In this document: positions 55,619-64,000 of the stretch, one piece after another | How positions within the stretch are numbered: position 1 is the first letter of the stretch | Layout: every line of letters starts with the position of its first letter | From: Acidipila rosea | GTDB lineage: Bacteria; Acidobacteriota; Terriglobia; Terriglobales; Acidobacteriaceae | Length of the DNA: 64,000 nt | NCBI RefSeq assembly: GCF_004339725.1 | Contig: NZ_SMGK01000001.1 | Span: forward strand, 558,001 to 622,000 | Direction of reading: 5' to 3' | The notes under the pieces: model-generated | The model's input: the letters and a program-made list of their open reading frames with translations, nothing else | What the model was told of the DNA's origin: nothing | Databases searched by the model: none | Made by a program: the position numbers and the translations under genes

Positions 55619-56497
55619 ATGACGATCAGCCTTAGGAAGGAGCAGAACATAGCTGCTATAAACCTGCAGTCGGAATCCTTCCAGTTAATTGATGCGCCAC
55701 GCGAAGCTACTACACTTCAAGGCGGCGTTAACGGTCGAACCAAGTTAGCGTCATCGTATCTACCCACAGGTGGCGCTAGCGATCTGCTCTATCAGCCGCG
55801 CCATAACCACAATCTGGCCGATGTACAGTCAGACATTATCCTGGCACATGCGCTCACTCAGGAGCAGGAGAAGTGTGTCTATTTTCCACTCGAGCGCTAT
55901 CGACTTCTGAGTACCAGAGTGCTTCAGGTTGCCAGAAATCTGAAGAGTAAGGTGTTTTTGATAACAAGCGCTATTGCCGAGGAAGGTAAGACGATCACCG
56001 CAGCAAATCTGGCGTTCGCTTTGAGTGGGGCATCATCGATACGAACCCTCATTATCGATCTGGACCTGAGAAGGCCCTCGCTGGCAACGAGGCTTGGAAT
56101 CAAGGAATCGAGCAAAGCGTCGTCCTATATCACCGCGCCAGATTGGCATGAATGTATATGGGGACTCAAACCCAATCTTCACGCCCTGGTTTTGTCTTCA
56201 CCTGCAGATCGCCCCGAAGAGGCGGTGCATAGTGAAGGAGTAAAGAAAGTATTAGAGGCTGCTCGCCAGGAATATGACATGGTGATTATAGATTCTGCGC
56301 CCCTTCTCCTGGCTGTGGATACACACGTGCTCTTACCGATGGTGGACCATGCGCTCTTGGTGGTCAGGGCTGATCACTCCCCCATTGCCTGCGCGCAAGA
56401 TGCGGTAAAGATGCTAGGGGACAAGGCTCTGGGCTGTGTCCTTAATGATGTTAAGAAGATGAAGTACGAAGAGTACTACCGCGCATATTACAAGTAG
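55619..56497 (+). CDS. CpsD/XrtA-type tyrosine kinase (BY-kinase)
   Basis: Cytoplasmic BY-kinase that pairs with the Wzz-type protein before it. From ATG 55619 (AGAGG seven bases upstream) there are about 115 variable residues, then Walker A SAIAEEGKTI, Walker A' TLIIDLDLRRPS, Walker B MVIIDSAP and a Tyr-rich tail (YEEYYRAYYK) for autophosphorylation. An ATG at 55589 would add ten residues. It controls export by cycling phosphorylation, as known for the family. Confidence 0.92.
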   Translation: MTISLRKEQNIAAINLQSESFQLIDAPREATTLQGGVNGRTKLASSYLPTGGASDLLYQPRHNHNLADVQSDIILAHALTQEQEKCVYFPLERYRLLSTRVLQVARNLKSKVFLITSAIAEEGKTITAANLAFALSGASSIRTLIIDLDLRRPSLATRLGIKESSKASSYITAPDWHECIWGLKPNLHALVLSSPADRPEEAVHSEGVKKVLEAARQEYDMVIIDSAPLLLAVDTHVLLPMVDHALLVVRADHSPIACAQDAVKMLGDKALGCVLNDVKKMKYEEYYRAYYK

Positions 56498-56507
56498 GCT
56501 AGAGGCC

Positions 56508-57899
56508 ATGATGGTCAAAGTATCCAATCTATATGTTCCTTCCAGGCTTTTACTTGTCGCTGGAATCGATATCGTTGTTGCATCTATGGCGTCCTTTGTT
56601 TTGTTGCGTGCCGGCCAATGGGAAGCCCAGAATATACAGCAGGGAGCACTGCTACCGCTCGGAGTTGCGCTATCTGTCGGCGTGTATCTCTTCTGCTTTT
56701 ATCTGTTCGGCTTATACGATTTAGACGTTTCCTATAGTGTTCAACAAACATTGATCCGCTCACTGAAGGCGGTCTCAACGGGTATTCTACTTCTGATTCC
56801 TGTGTGGTACTGGGCACACGCTGGCGATCGCGGCGTCGTGGATATTGATATCTACCTTCTCATCTTTATAGTGTTACTTGGCTGCTATAGATACGGGACG
56901 GGATGGTTGCATAATCACATATTCCCTAAGCAGCGGGTGTTGCTCGTGGGTAGTGGGCCTGGAATTCAGCTTTTAATCGGCGCGCTCGAGGAGCGCAAGA
57001 GTTTAGATCTGCGCCTCGGTGGCATTGTGTCGTCGAAAGCTAAGGAGTTTTCCTCCAACATAAGTTTTGCGATCTGCGGAACTCTTGCTGACCTGTCTAC
57101 TATCGCCGCCTCTTATGGTGTGGACAGGGTTGCCGTCTGCTCAGAGCTACACTCTGCATCTCTGCCCGCAGCGGACCTCTTGGACCTGCGTAGGTCTGGT
57201 GTTCATATCGACGATGCGGTTGCGTTGTATGAGAGGATAACTGGGCGAATTCCGGTAAAGCTTATTCGTGCGGCCCAGATGTCATTTGGTAAGGGCTTTG
57301 CGCCGTCCCATGTCTGGGGAGTGATAAGCCGTGCGCTTAGCGCTTTAGCGGCTGCTGTTGCCTTGATACTCACTGTTCCCATTTTCCTCGCAGTTTCTTT
57401 GCTTATCAAGATGGATAGCCAGGGCACTGTCTTTTATATGCAGGAGCGGGTGGGTCTAAACGGGAAAGTATTTCTTACCATAAAGTTTCGGTCAATGCGT
57501 ACGGATGCTGAGACGTTAACAGGTCCGGTCTGGGCAAGCGATCACGACCCGCGTGTAACAAGAGTTGGTAGAATTCTGCGAACATTGAGGCTAGATGAAT
57601 TGCCGCAACTATGGAATGTGTTACGGGGCGATATGAATCTAATAGGACCCCGCCCCGAGCGGCCCCATTTTGTCTCCGCCCTCAAGCAGCAAATACCCTA
57701 CTATGACCTGCGGCATTGTATTCCTCCCGGGATTACGGGATGGGCTCAAGTGTCCGCAGGTTATGGAGCTACTGTCGAGGAGTCGGAGCAGAAGTTAGAG
57801 TACGACCTGTTTTATGTCAAGAATAGGTCTATTTGTCTCGATGCGGCGATAGTTGTCAAGACCATTAGAATTATGATTTCGGGAAAGGGCGCAAGATAA
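56508..57899 (+). CDS. polyprenyl glycosylphosphotransferase (EPS 2 initiating enzyme)
   Basis: Starts EPS 2 repeat-unit synthesis by moving a sugar-1-phosphate to undecaprenyl phosphate. Four to five N-terminal membrane helices and a CoA-binding-like domain (about 140-260, [11 protein letters not shown]) precede the catalytic bac_transf domain: [41 protein letters not shown] and [15 protein letters not shown]. The pattern fits the exosortase-linked (TIGR03013-like) subgroup. ATGs at 56508 and 56511 are both possible. It is followed one base later by a GT2 gene. Confidence 0.93.
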   Translation: MMVKVSNLYVPSRLLLVAGIDIVVASMASFVLLRAGQWEAQNIQQGALLPLGVALSVGVYLFCFYLFGLYDLDVSYSVQQTLIRSLKAVSTGILLLIPVWYWAHAGDRGVVDIDIYLLIFIVLLGCYRYGTGWLHNHIFPKQRVLLVGSGPGIQLLIGALEERKSLDLRLGGIVSSKAKEFSSNISFAICGTLADLSTIAASYGVDRVAVCSELHSASLPAADLLDLRRSGVHIDDAVALYERITGRIPVKLIRAAQMSFGKGFAPSHVWGVISRALSALAAAVALILTVPIFLAVSLLIKMDSQGTVFYMQERVGLNGKVFLTIKFRSMRTDAETLTGPVWASDHDPRVTRVGRILRTLRLDELPQLWNVLRGDMNLIGPRPERPHFVSALKQQIPYYDLRHCIPPGITGWAQVSAGYGATVEESEQKLEYDLFYVKNRSICLDAAIVVKTIRIMISGKGAR

Positions 57900-57900
57900 C

Positions 57901-59118
57901 GTGTGGCGACTGATTCCCGATTTGTTAACGGTGACCCTTAGTGGGATGGCACTAATGGTGTCTGCATATATCCTCTTTTTTGCTGTCATGGGTATCAGGC
58001 TGAAGCGTAGGGTGGCAAGCGAGTTGACAGGCGATGTTACTTATAGGGTCCTAATCCTCGTTCCTGCACATAATGAAGGGGTAGGCATAACGGCATGTAT
58101 AAGAAGCATTAATGATCTCCAATATCCGCCGCATTTAGTCAGGCTGGTTGTTATTGCAGATAACTGTAGTGATGACACTAGTGAAATAGCGAAAGAGTGC
58201 GGAGCAGAAGTATGGAGCAGGAATGACATAACCCAGCGCGGAAAGGGTTATGCTCTGGCCTGGGCATTTAATAAGGCGCAGTCAGTATCATATGACCTGG
58301 CGCTTATCGTTGATGCTGATTCGGTTGTAAATCGTGATTGCGTCACAAATATGGTGATGAGATACGATGCACTCCGGAAGTGTGGCATCGATGCAGTGGC
58401 ATTGCAGGCAAGATATGAATTTGAAAATGCCGATGTGAAACAGCAATCCTTTAATACTCTCACTCGCCTTTCTAAGGCAGCTGAGAATAGATTTACTTAT
58501 CTGCCCCGCACATCTATGAAGTTAGTAAACCTTTTGCAGGGGAATGGTTTCGCACTTTCTTATACTGCGCTGCAGCGTGTTCCATTTGTCGCAGGCTCCA
58601 TAGTTGAGGATGCTGAATACGCCATAGACTTGGCGTTAGGTGGGGTTCCGGTTGCTTATGTGGATGACGCGGTTGTAGTGTCTCGGATGACTTCTAGCAT
58701 GAGGGATGCTGGACCTCAACGCATCCGTTGGGCAAGTGGAATGATTAAGCTAATGGTGCATTCAATTCCTAGACTGATCTCAGGGGCGATACGCAAGCGC
58801 GACTGGAAGCTAGCTGAGGGCGCGATAATGCTTTTATGTACGAGTCGAATGATATTGGTGTACATAACGGCCTGCGCATATATGTTGCTGCTGCTTCATC
58901 ATGATGGGACACTTGGTGGTATATCTTTTGGCACTTTAGTGTTGAGCACCCTGTTTCAGGGATGCTATTTATGGTGCGTTTTAAAAAGATCTTCCGATGA
59001 GCAAATATCGGGGGCAACAATCATGGGAATTCCCCTATATTGGGGCTTCTTATGGTGTATCCAATTATGGGCTTCAGTTGGATTTGGACGAAAAGAGTGG
59101 AAGCGGACGGTACGGTGA
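57901..59118 (+). CDS. membrane GT2, cellulose-synthase-like glycosyltransferase
   Basis: 405-residue GT2 with an N-terminal and two C-terminal membrane segments. Catalytic signatures: ILVPAHNEG, VIADNCSDDT, the DADS metal site, VEDAEY (acid) and QRIRWASG (the QxxRW product motif), as in processive or lipid-linked enzymes. It adds a sugar in EPS 2 synthesis. It starts with GTG at 57901, right after the previous stop, and overlaps the next gene as GTGA. This and the next gene look more A+T-rich than the 5' part of the window. Confidence 0.9.
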   Translation: MWRLIPDLLTVTLSGMALMVSAYILFFAVMGIRLKRRVASELTGDVTYRVLILVPAHNEGVGITACIRSINDLQYPPHLVRLVVIADNCSDDTSEIAKECGAEVWSRNDITQRGKGYALAWAFNKAQSVSYDLALIVDADSVVNRDCVTNMVMRYDALRKCGIDAVALQARYEFENADVKQQSFNTLTRLSKAAENRFTYLPRTSMKLVNLLQGNGFALSYTALQRVPFVAGSIVEDAEYAIDLALGGVPVAYVDDAVVVSRMTSSMRDAGPQRIRWASGMIKLMVHSIPRLISGAIRKRDWKLAEGAIMLLCTSRMILVYITACAYMLLLLHHDGTLGGISFGTLVLSTLFQGCYLWCVLKRSSDEQISGATIMGIPLYWGFLWCIQLWASVGFGRKEWKRTVR

Positions 59119-60209
59119 GAAGTCCACAGCAAGACAATCCTGCCAATACGAATCGGACGTGTGTGAACTTCCGTGGTTTATGGGATGAAGGATATGTCCC
59201 ATTCATTTCCATTGTTATTCCGGTCAGAAACGAATCAGCAACTCTTCCAAGCCTGCTGCAGGAATTGATATTGCAGCACTACCCAAAAGATAGATACGAG
59301 ATAGTAGTGGCCGATGGTGTGTCGAATGATGGCACTGCCGTTCTCGTGAAAGAATTGGCTCTTACTGCCAGCGTCCAGGTAAGGTTAGTTACCAATTGGG
59401 CGATACGATCTGGAGGCGGCAGGAATGTAGGGGTTCAGACGGCCAAAGGAGATATTATCGTTTTTATCGATGGGCATTGTAGTATCCCGTCACGTCTGCT
59501 ACTCCAAAACACCGCATCATTGATGGCTATGACAGGGGCTCAGTGCCTTAGTCGCCCTCAGCCCTTGGTCGCTGCGACGTCTTCTCGCTTTGGGGCTGTA
59601 GTTGCAAATGTAAGAGCCTCATGGCTAGGACACGGCCGTGATTCATTGATTTACGATATGGAGCGCTCTGGTTTTGTAGATCCGACTACATCTGGTGCCT
59701 CTTATCTCAGGGCCGTCTTCGACCGTGTAGGTTACTACGATGAATCGTTTGATGCATGTGAAGACTGCGATTTCAATCTGAGGGTCAAAAAGGCCGGAAT
59801 GCTAGCCTATACAGATCCTTCACTTGCAGTAAATTATGTGCCGCGTGGCAGCATACGTGGTTTGTGGAAGCAGATGGTCCGTTATGGCAGAGGGAGGATT
59901 AGGCTGATGCGAAAGCATCCTGACTACTTATCCTTAAGCCAGTTAGCGCCCGCTGTGCTTGTTGCATGTGCGGTAGGCCTTATACCGGCTTTGTATCTTC
60001 CTGCGGTCGTGGGATGGATCCCCGCAACTGTAGTAGCCTCGTTTACTATGCTAATCCTGTTGTGCTCGCTTCAGTTGTCGCTACGTCATGGCGTGGATCA
60101 CCTTTGGAGAGGTCCGCTCGCATTTGTTTGTATTTATGGTGGGTTAGGAGTAGGTATGCTTCTCGAAGTGGCTTCTAGGAAGCAAAGAAGGGTACCCAGC
60201 CTGGCGTGA
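59115..60209 (+). CDS. membrane GT2, ExoA/succinoglycan-like glycosyltransferase
   Basis: GT2 with FISIVIPVRNESATL, EIVVADGVSNDGT and the metal site DGHCSI, plus DEDCD-like CEDCDF acid region and C-terminal membrane segments (about 280-340), close in layout to ExoA-type enzymes. I choose GTG 59115, which overlaps the previous stop by four bases; upstream in-frame starts (TTG 59040, ATG 59052, ATG 59067) lie inside the previous gene. Its stop directly abuts the stop of the convergent deacetylase gene, so no terminator fits between them. Confidence 0.88.
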   Translation: MRSPQQDNPANTNRTCVNFRGLWDEGYVPFISIVIPVRNESATLPSLLQELILQHYPKDRYEIVVADGVSNDGTAVLVKELALTASVQVRLVTNWAIRSGGGRNVGVQTAKGDIIVFIDGHCSIPSRLLLQNTASLMAMTGAQCLSRPQPLVAATSSRFGAVVANVRASWLGHGRDSLIYDMERSGFVDPTTSGASYLRAVFDRVGYYDESFDACEDCDFNLRVKKAGMLAYTDPSLAVNYVPRGSIRGLWKQMVRYGRGRIRLMRKHPDYLSLSQLAPAVLVACAVGLIPALYLPAVVGWIPATVVASFTMLILLCSLQLSLRHGVDHLWRGPLAFVCIYGGLGVGMLLEVASRKQRRVPSLA

Positions 60210-61229
60210 CTAGGTACGCGCTGATTTATCTGAGAATCGTTGAAGATAGACGCGAGTTCTTGGGAAGTGAAGGGAGGTGCGCTCATCTGTAACTACAGCA
60301 TCTGCCATAGAGATGCGCGGGATAGATAAGGGCCGCGTATAACGTGTGACATAGCCATTATCTGTCGTAAGGCCATAGCTATACCCCGCCTCAGCTGCAA
60401 GCTCGATTACGCGATGATCATATCCGCCATTTGGATAGGCGAGCTGTGTTATTTCTCGACCTAGCTTACGCGCGATCATTTGTCGCGAGCTAACAAGATC
60501 TTCCATGATATGCTCCGGCTGTTCTACTTTCAGGGTAGAGTGATTCATGGTGTGTGAACCAAAGGTCATGCCATTATTAGCCATTATGCGAGCTTCGTCC
60601 CACGTCATAAAGCGACGCACGCCATCTCCCGCTACACGGTAGATATCCTCAAGATGTGCCAACATCATATGCTTGGCATCCATGGGCAGTTGCTTCAGGC
60701 GACGTGCCCAGAAGTGCATTTCAAGGGAGGAGGAATTACATGTGGTCCACTTGCGCAGATCATTTTGCAGTAGATGCAACTGCTCGCGACTTTTGCAGGA
60801 GCGCCAGATTCTTACGAACCTCTCTTCCGGTAGCAGCCTATTTGTTCCCATCAAGCCTGGGCAGATGAAAACGGTAGCTGGTACACCGTAGCGCAACATG
60901 AGTGGGTAGGCGAGCGAATAGGTGTCTTCCCAGCCATCATCGAAAGTGAGGGCGACTCTTTGTAATCCGTCTAGACTGCCTTGGCTCTCGACCAGCTGTT
61001 GAAGGGGAACTACTCGAAATTCTCTCTGCAGAAGTATCAAAAGCTGCTCAAAGACGGTATCCGTCATGGCTATTTGACGCTCGTAGCAAGTATCAATCGA
61101 TGCCTGTGGTAGGACACGATGAAAGGTAAGGACAATGCCACTTCGTGTCGAGCGAAACCGGCGGAGGGCAGTCACTAGACCGCTTCGATCGATTACGGAG
61201 GCCAGGCTCAATTTGATTCCTAAACGCAT
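60210..61229 (-). CDS. NodB-type polysaccharide deacetylase
   Basis: Deacetylase with VLTFHRVLP, the metal-binding TFDDGWEDT, PATVFICPG, GSHTMNHSTL (His pair) and the closing LAYPNGGYD. It is about 339 residues from ATG 61229. An in-frame ATG at 61349 would place translation start above the sigma-54 candidate at 61280-61296. No signal peptide is obvious, so either it acts in the cytoplasm on lipid-linked sugars or is exported in another way. A second deacetylase in the same region suggests that more than one sugar is N-deacetylated. Confidence 0.88.
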   Translation of the reverse strand: MRLGIKLSLASVIDRSGLVTALRRFRSTRSGIVLTFHRVLPQASIDTCYERQIAMTDTVFEQLLILLQREFRVVPLQQLVESQGSLDGLQRVALTFDDGWEDTYSLAYPLMLRYGVPATVFICPGLMGTNRLLPEERFVRIWRSCKSREQLHLLQNDLRKWTTCNSSSLEMHFWARRLKQLPMDAKHMMLAHLEDIYRVAGDGVRRFMTWDEARIMANNGMTFGSHTMNHSTLKVEQPEHIMEDLVSSRQMIARKLGREITQLAYPNGGYDHRVIELAAEAGYSYGLTTDNGYVTRYTRPLSIPRISMADAVVTDERTSLHFPRTRVYLQRFSDKSART

Positions 61230-61279
61230 GACAGATTTACAGATGACCTCAAGACTTCCTGGAATTCGGTCATATGAGA

Positions 61280-61296
61280 TGCACGTCAATGGCCAA
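61280..61296 (-). promoter_or_regulatory. candidate sigma-54 promoter of the deacetylase gene
   Basis: On the minus strand TTGGCCATTGACGTGCA has TTGGC, GG-N10-GC and TGCA; -12 has one mismatch (GTGCA). Transcript start near 61269, 40 bases before ATG 61229. Confidence 0.4.
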
Positions 61297-61384
61297 GAGG
61301 CAAAGTGGGGTCTGCCTGGTGCAACATCGTTTCTTGCGGACTCCGACATTCATGCGAATATCGATGCACATACCCTCTGCAAAG

Positions 61385-61401
61385 TCGGCACTCCGATTGC
61401 T
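61385..61401 (+). promoter_or_regulatory. sigma-54 promoter of the GT4 gene
   Basis: TCGGCACTCCGATTGCT matches the -24 GGCAC and a perfect -12 TTGCT with GG-N10-GC; only the T before GG is changed. Transcript start near 61412, 51 bases before ATG 61463. Confidence 0.65.
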
Positions 61402-61462
61402 TGGAATATCTGTTGGAAGTGCAAAAGTGAAATGTTATGACCTATTTGAGGGCAAACAGCTG

Positions 61463-62659
61463 ATGGCGAATGAGCCATGCAGCGCAGGTGGTGATCGGAC
61501 CATACCCCCCTTAAAGGCACTGATGCTGATTGATGGCATGGAGTCGATAACGGCGGGGGGGACGGAACGTCAGTTTCTGCAGCTAGCTCAGATTGCCAAG
61601 AGTTGTGGAGTGAAGCCATGGATAGGAATCCTCCGAAAGACAGAATGGCTGACTGAAGAGATCGCTGGGTGTCCAGTTCAGCATTTTGATCTGCATACAC
61701 TCAAATCGATTACTGGCTTGCGGGAGATGGCGAGAGTTGTGTCTTGGATCAAGGCACAGCGATTCGATGTACTCCAGACTTTTTTCTCAGACTCCAACCT
61801 CTTCGGCCCACTCTTGGGTCGGCTAAGTGGTATTCCCGTGATTACCGGAACGCGCCGCTGTCTAAGCGATCCGGCGCAACTCCCTAAGCCGTGGTCTCAG
61901 TTGATATATCAATTCCGCAACGCGATGGTCGATAACGTCATAGCAAATTCTATGGCTGTGATGCAGTCGGTACTAGACGTTGAGAGATTCAGCCCATCGA
62001 AGCTGGACGTCGTCTATAACGGTGTGGATCTGCAGGCTTTGAGGGTCGCCCGTCATCAAGGTCATCAAGTGCGCAGCGAATTGCATATCGGGAAAGAGCA
62101 TTTGCTGGTTGGGAATATTTCGGGTCTAAGGAAGGTAAAAGGGCTGCCGACTTTTCTGAAAGCTGCCTCCATTGCGGCAAAGAATGATCCTAAGCTCCGC
62201 TTCGTCATTGTTGGGGAAGGGGATATGCGTCCAATGCTCGAGCAGATGATCACTAGCGAAGGATTAGAAGAGGTTGTCAGCTTGGTTGGTGCGCAACACG
62301 ATGTTCGACCATATCTTGCGGCCATGGATATAGCAGTTCTCTGCTCCACTGCTGAAGGACTTTCGAATTCACTTCTTGAATACATGGCTGCTGGCCTCCC
62401 CATTATTGCCACGGATGTGGGAGGAAATCGCGAGGTTGTGGGGGATGTGGGCATTTTGATACCCCCGGAAAAGCCGGAGGATTTGGCATCCGCCATCCTT
62501 TCCCTTCGCAGCGCGGATCGTCGGCGGGAAATGGGGCAAAATGCCTACCAAAATGTTGGGCGTTTCGACATCAGGATAGCTGAACAAAGGATGGCGGATC
62601 ACTTTCGGCGATATGCCCAGAATCCCAAAATCAGGCGCCGTAAGAAGCAGGAAGAATAA
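61463..62659 (+). CDS. family 4 glycosyltransferase
   Basis: 398-residue GT-B retaining glycosyltransferase. The N-domain begins ALMLIDGMESITAGGTERQ, the C-domain shows NISGLRKVKGLP, IVGEGDMRP and the GT4 ExxxxxxxE motif (AEGLSNSLLEYMAAGLP). ATG 61463 is preferred: 63 extra residues from an in-frame ATG at 61274 overlap the opposite gene and the sigma-54 promoter. It adds a sugar to the EPS repeat or to an anchor. The UDP-sugar dehydrogenase gene follows after 125 bases. Confidence 0.9.
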   Translation: MANEPCSAGGDRTIPPLKALMLIDGMESITAGGTERQFLQLAQIAKSCGVKPWIGILRKTEWLTEEIAGCPVQHFDLHTLKSITGLREMARVVSWIKAQRFDVLQTFFSDSNLFGPLLGRLSGIPVITGTRRCLSDPAQLPKPWSQLIYQFRNAMVDNVIANSMAVMQSVLDVERFSPSKLDVVYNGVDLQALRVARHQGHQVRSELHIGKEHLLVGNISGLRKVKGLPTFLKAASIAAKNDPKLRFVIVGEGDMRPMLEQMITSEGLEEVVSLVGAQHDVRPYLAAMDIAVLCSTAEGLSNSLLEYMAAGLPIIATDVGGNREVVGDVGILIPPEKPEDLASAILSLRSADRRREMGQNAYQNVGRFDIRIAEQRMADHFRRYAQNPKIRRRKKQEE

Positions 62660-62718
62660 GAACAAGGAAAACAGCGTCGAAGTAGCGGCTAGTAAAGAAC
62701 TGAAAACAAGATACTGTC

Positions 62719-62735
62719 ACGGAACTAAACGTGCA
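62719..62735 (+). promoter_or_regulatory. weak sigma-54 candidate before the UDP-sugar dehydrogenase
   Basis: ACGGAACTAAACGTGCA keeps GG-N10-GC and TGCA, but the -24 is poor. It lies 50 bases before ATG 62785. Included because of the other sites nearby. Confidence 0.25.
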
Positions 62736-62784
62736 TACGTAGCTGTGAACTAAGTCAGTTAGCAAGCGGAAGGCGAATATAGAC

Positions 62785-64000
62785 ATGAATACGGCAGTTG
62801 ATCAGCATCCAGAGATGCAAGCAATAAAAAATCGGACAGCGCAGCTTGGGGTTGTAGGTCTTGGATACGTTGGGCTGCCTTTGGCTATGCTTTATGCACG
62901 GGCAGGCTTCCAGGTCACAGGGTTTGATGTTGATGAATCCAAGGTGAGTGCGTTAAACGCAGGGCGCTCCTACATCCAGCGGATTCTCCCCGAAGAAATT
63001 CAACAGCTAAGAGAGCAAGGGTTCTCTGCTACCGATGACTACCATCTTGTCAGCAAGATGGATGCAGTAATGATCTGTGTGCCCACGCCACTCGACGAGC
63101 ACCAGGGTCCGGATATGCGCTTTATTGAATCAACAGCTAAAGCGCTTGCGCCGCATCTCCGTGCCCGTCAACTAATTATTCTTGAGAGCACAACCTACCC
63201 TGGGACTACCGAGGAAATTCTGGTTCCTCTTCTGGAGGCAGGAAATGCTCAAGGACTTAAATGCTACCGGGATGGCATGGACGAATCGTGCTGCTTTCAT
63301 GTAGCGTACTCGCCTGAACGTGAAGATCCAGGCAATACACAGGTAGATCGGCCTGATATTCCCAAGGTGGTAGGTGCGGTTTCTGCCCACAGTGGTGCGC
63401 TCGCGGGGGAATTATATCGTTCAATATTCAAACGCATCGTGCCGGTCTCGAGTCCAGCTGCGGCGGAGATGACAAAGCTGCTTGAAAATATCTATCGGTG
63501 TGTGAATATCGCACTGGTGAACGAGCTTAAGCTGCTCTGTCAGCGACTGAATCTGGATATTTGGGAGATCATTCAGGCAGCTGCGACCAAGCCCTTTGGC
63601 TTCCAAGCCTTTTATCCTGGCCCTGGTCTCGGCGGACATTGTATTCCGATCGATCCATTTTACCTGTCATGGAAAGCTAAAGAAGTTGATTTTTCAACAC
63701 GCTTCATTGATCTCGCCGGCGAGATCAATACGTCAATGCCATACCATGTCATTGACTCCGTAGCAGCAGCATTGAATGATCGCTGCTTGTCCATCAAGGG
63801 AAGCCGGATATTGGTGCTCGGCCTCGCATACAAGAAAGACATCGACGACCTACGTGAGTCACCGTCGCTGACGCTTATTGAACTGCTTAGAAAGCGAGGC
63901 GCAAATGTGTTCTATAACGATCCATTCTTTCCCGCAGTAGGTCATGGTCGGCATTACGCCCTGAATCTCACCTGTACGCCACTGGATAATCTGGGGAGCT
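62785..64000 (+). CDS. nucleotide-sugar dehydrogenase, UDP-GlcNAc type (3' end cut)
   Basis: UDP-sugar 6-dehydrogenase that oxidises C6 to a uronic acid in two NAD-dependent steps, giving an acidic sugar for the polymer. The frame is open to the window end (405 codons visible, no stop). NAD fold GVVGLGYVGLPLA (22-34), substrate-binding SPEREDPGN, ENIYRCVNIALVNE and the catalytic Cys286 in GPGLGGHCIPIDP are present; the last resembles WbpA-type UDP-GlcNAc dehydrogenases more than the UDP-glucose type. ATG 62785 follows GGAAGG. The sugar identity needs more of the sequence, so no gene symbol is given. Confidence 0.9.
   Translation, partial: MNTAVDQHPEMQAIKNRTAQLGVVGLGYVGLPLAMLYARAGFQVTGFDVDESKVSALNAGRSYIQRILPEEIQQLREQGFSATDDYHLVSKMDAVMICVPTPLDEHQGPDMRFIESTAKALAPHLRARQLIILESTTYPGTTEEILVPLLEAGNAQGLKCYRDGMDESCCFHVAYSPEREDPGNTQVDRPDIPKVVGAVSAHSGALAGELYRSIFKRIVPVSSPAAAEMTKLLENIYRCVNIALVNELKLLCQRLNLDIWEIIQAAATKPFGFQAFYPGPGLGGHCIPIDPFYLSWKAKEVDFSTRFIDLAGEINTSMPYHVIDSVAAALNDRCLSIKGSRILVLGLAYKKDIDDLRESPSLTLIELLRKRGANVFYNDPFFPAVGHGRHYALNLTCTPLDNLGS

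Overview
This 64-kb window looks like a chromosomal accessory region of an acidobacterium, probably class Terriglobia (Granulicella/Terriglobus/Edaphobacter-like). That placement is an inference from gene content: BshA-type bacillithiol synthesis, an HpnK-type deacetylase, two large exopolysaccharide (EPS) loci including an XrtA-type set, and a moderate base composition. No insertion sequence, phage gene, integrase or CRISPR array was seen.

Layout. 1-9.7 kb holds general genes: a truncated LytS-type histidine kinase, bshA and an HpnK/ChbG-type deacetylase on the minus strand, tRNA-Val(UAC), a PAS-GGDEF-EAL protein and a secreted GH38 alpha-mannosidase closed by a strong terminator. 9.9-20 kb is EPS locus 1: a Wzc-type tyrosine autokinase, a Wza-type export protein, a Wzy-like membrane protein and an unrecognised exported protein, overlapping or tightly packed, followed by a large GH13-like glycosidase and a CysE-like acetyltransferase. 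20-32.8 kb is a PKS-NRPS locus: one 2,661-residue protein (KS-AT-ACP-aminotransferase-C-A-PCP, A-domain code pointing to glycine), a free-standing condensation enzyme behind it, a divergent protein with a dead condensation domain, a PCP and a thioesterase whose nucleophile is Cys, and an Sfp-type phosphopantetheinyl transferase. 33-48.4 kb carries a GT39-like transferase, a secreted beta-helix protein, a hydrolase, a Wzx-type flippase, two GT2 enzymes, an O-antigen-ligase-like protein, two PaaK/CapK-like adenylate-forming enzymes and an XrtA-type polysaccharide deacetylase. 48.6-60.2 kb has two divergent sigma-54 activators; the rightward one heads an operon for Wza, an outer-membrane barrel, Wzz, a tyrosine kinase, a polyprenyl glycosylphosphotransferase and two GT2 enzymes. 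60.2-64 kb has a NodB-type deacetylase, a GT4 enzyme and the start of a UDP-sugar dehydrogenase.

The most interesting observation is regulatory. Sigma-54 -24/-12 promoters (GG-N10-GC in good context) lie in the correct orientation before the PKS-NRPS gene, its divergent Cys-thioesterase partner, the GT39 gene, a GT2 pair and the GT4 gene, with weaker matches before the flippase, ligase, both deacetylases and the UDP-sugar dehydrogenase. None was found for EPS locus 1. Together with two sigma-54 activators that share almost the same DNA-binding helix, this suggests one regulon that makes a polysaccharide and a small beta-aminoacyl-glycine-type molecule together. The XrtA-type gene set is present, but no exosortase and no PEP-CTERM substrate is visible inside the window.
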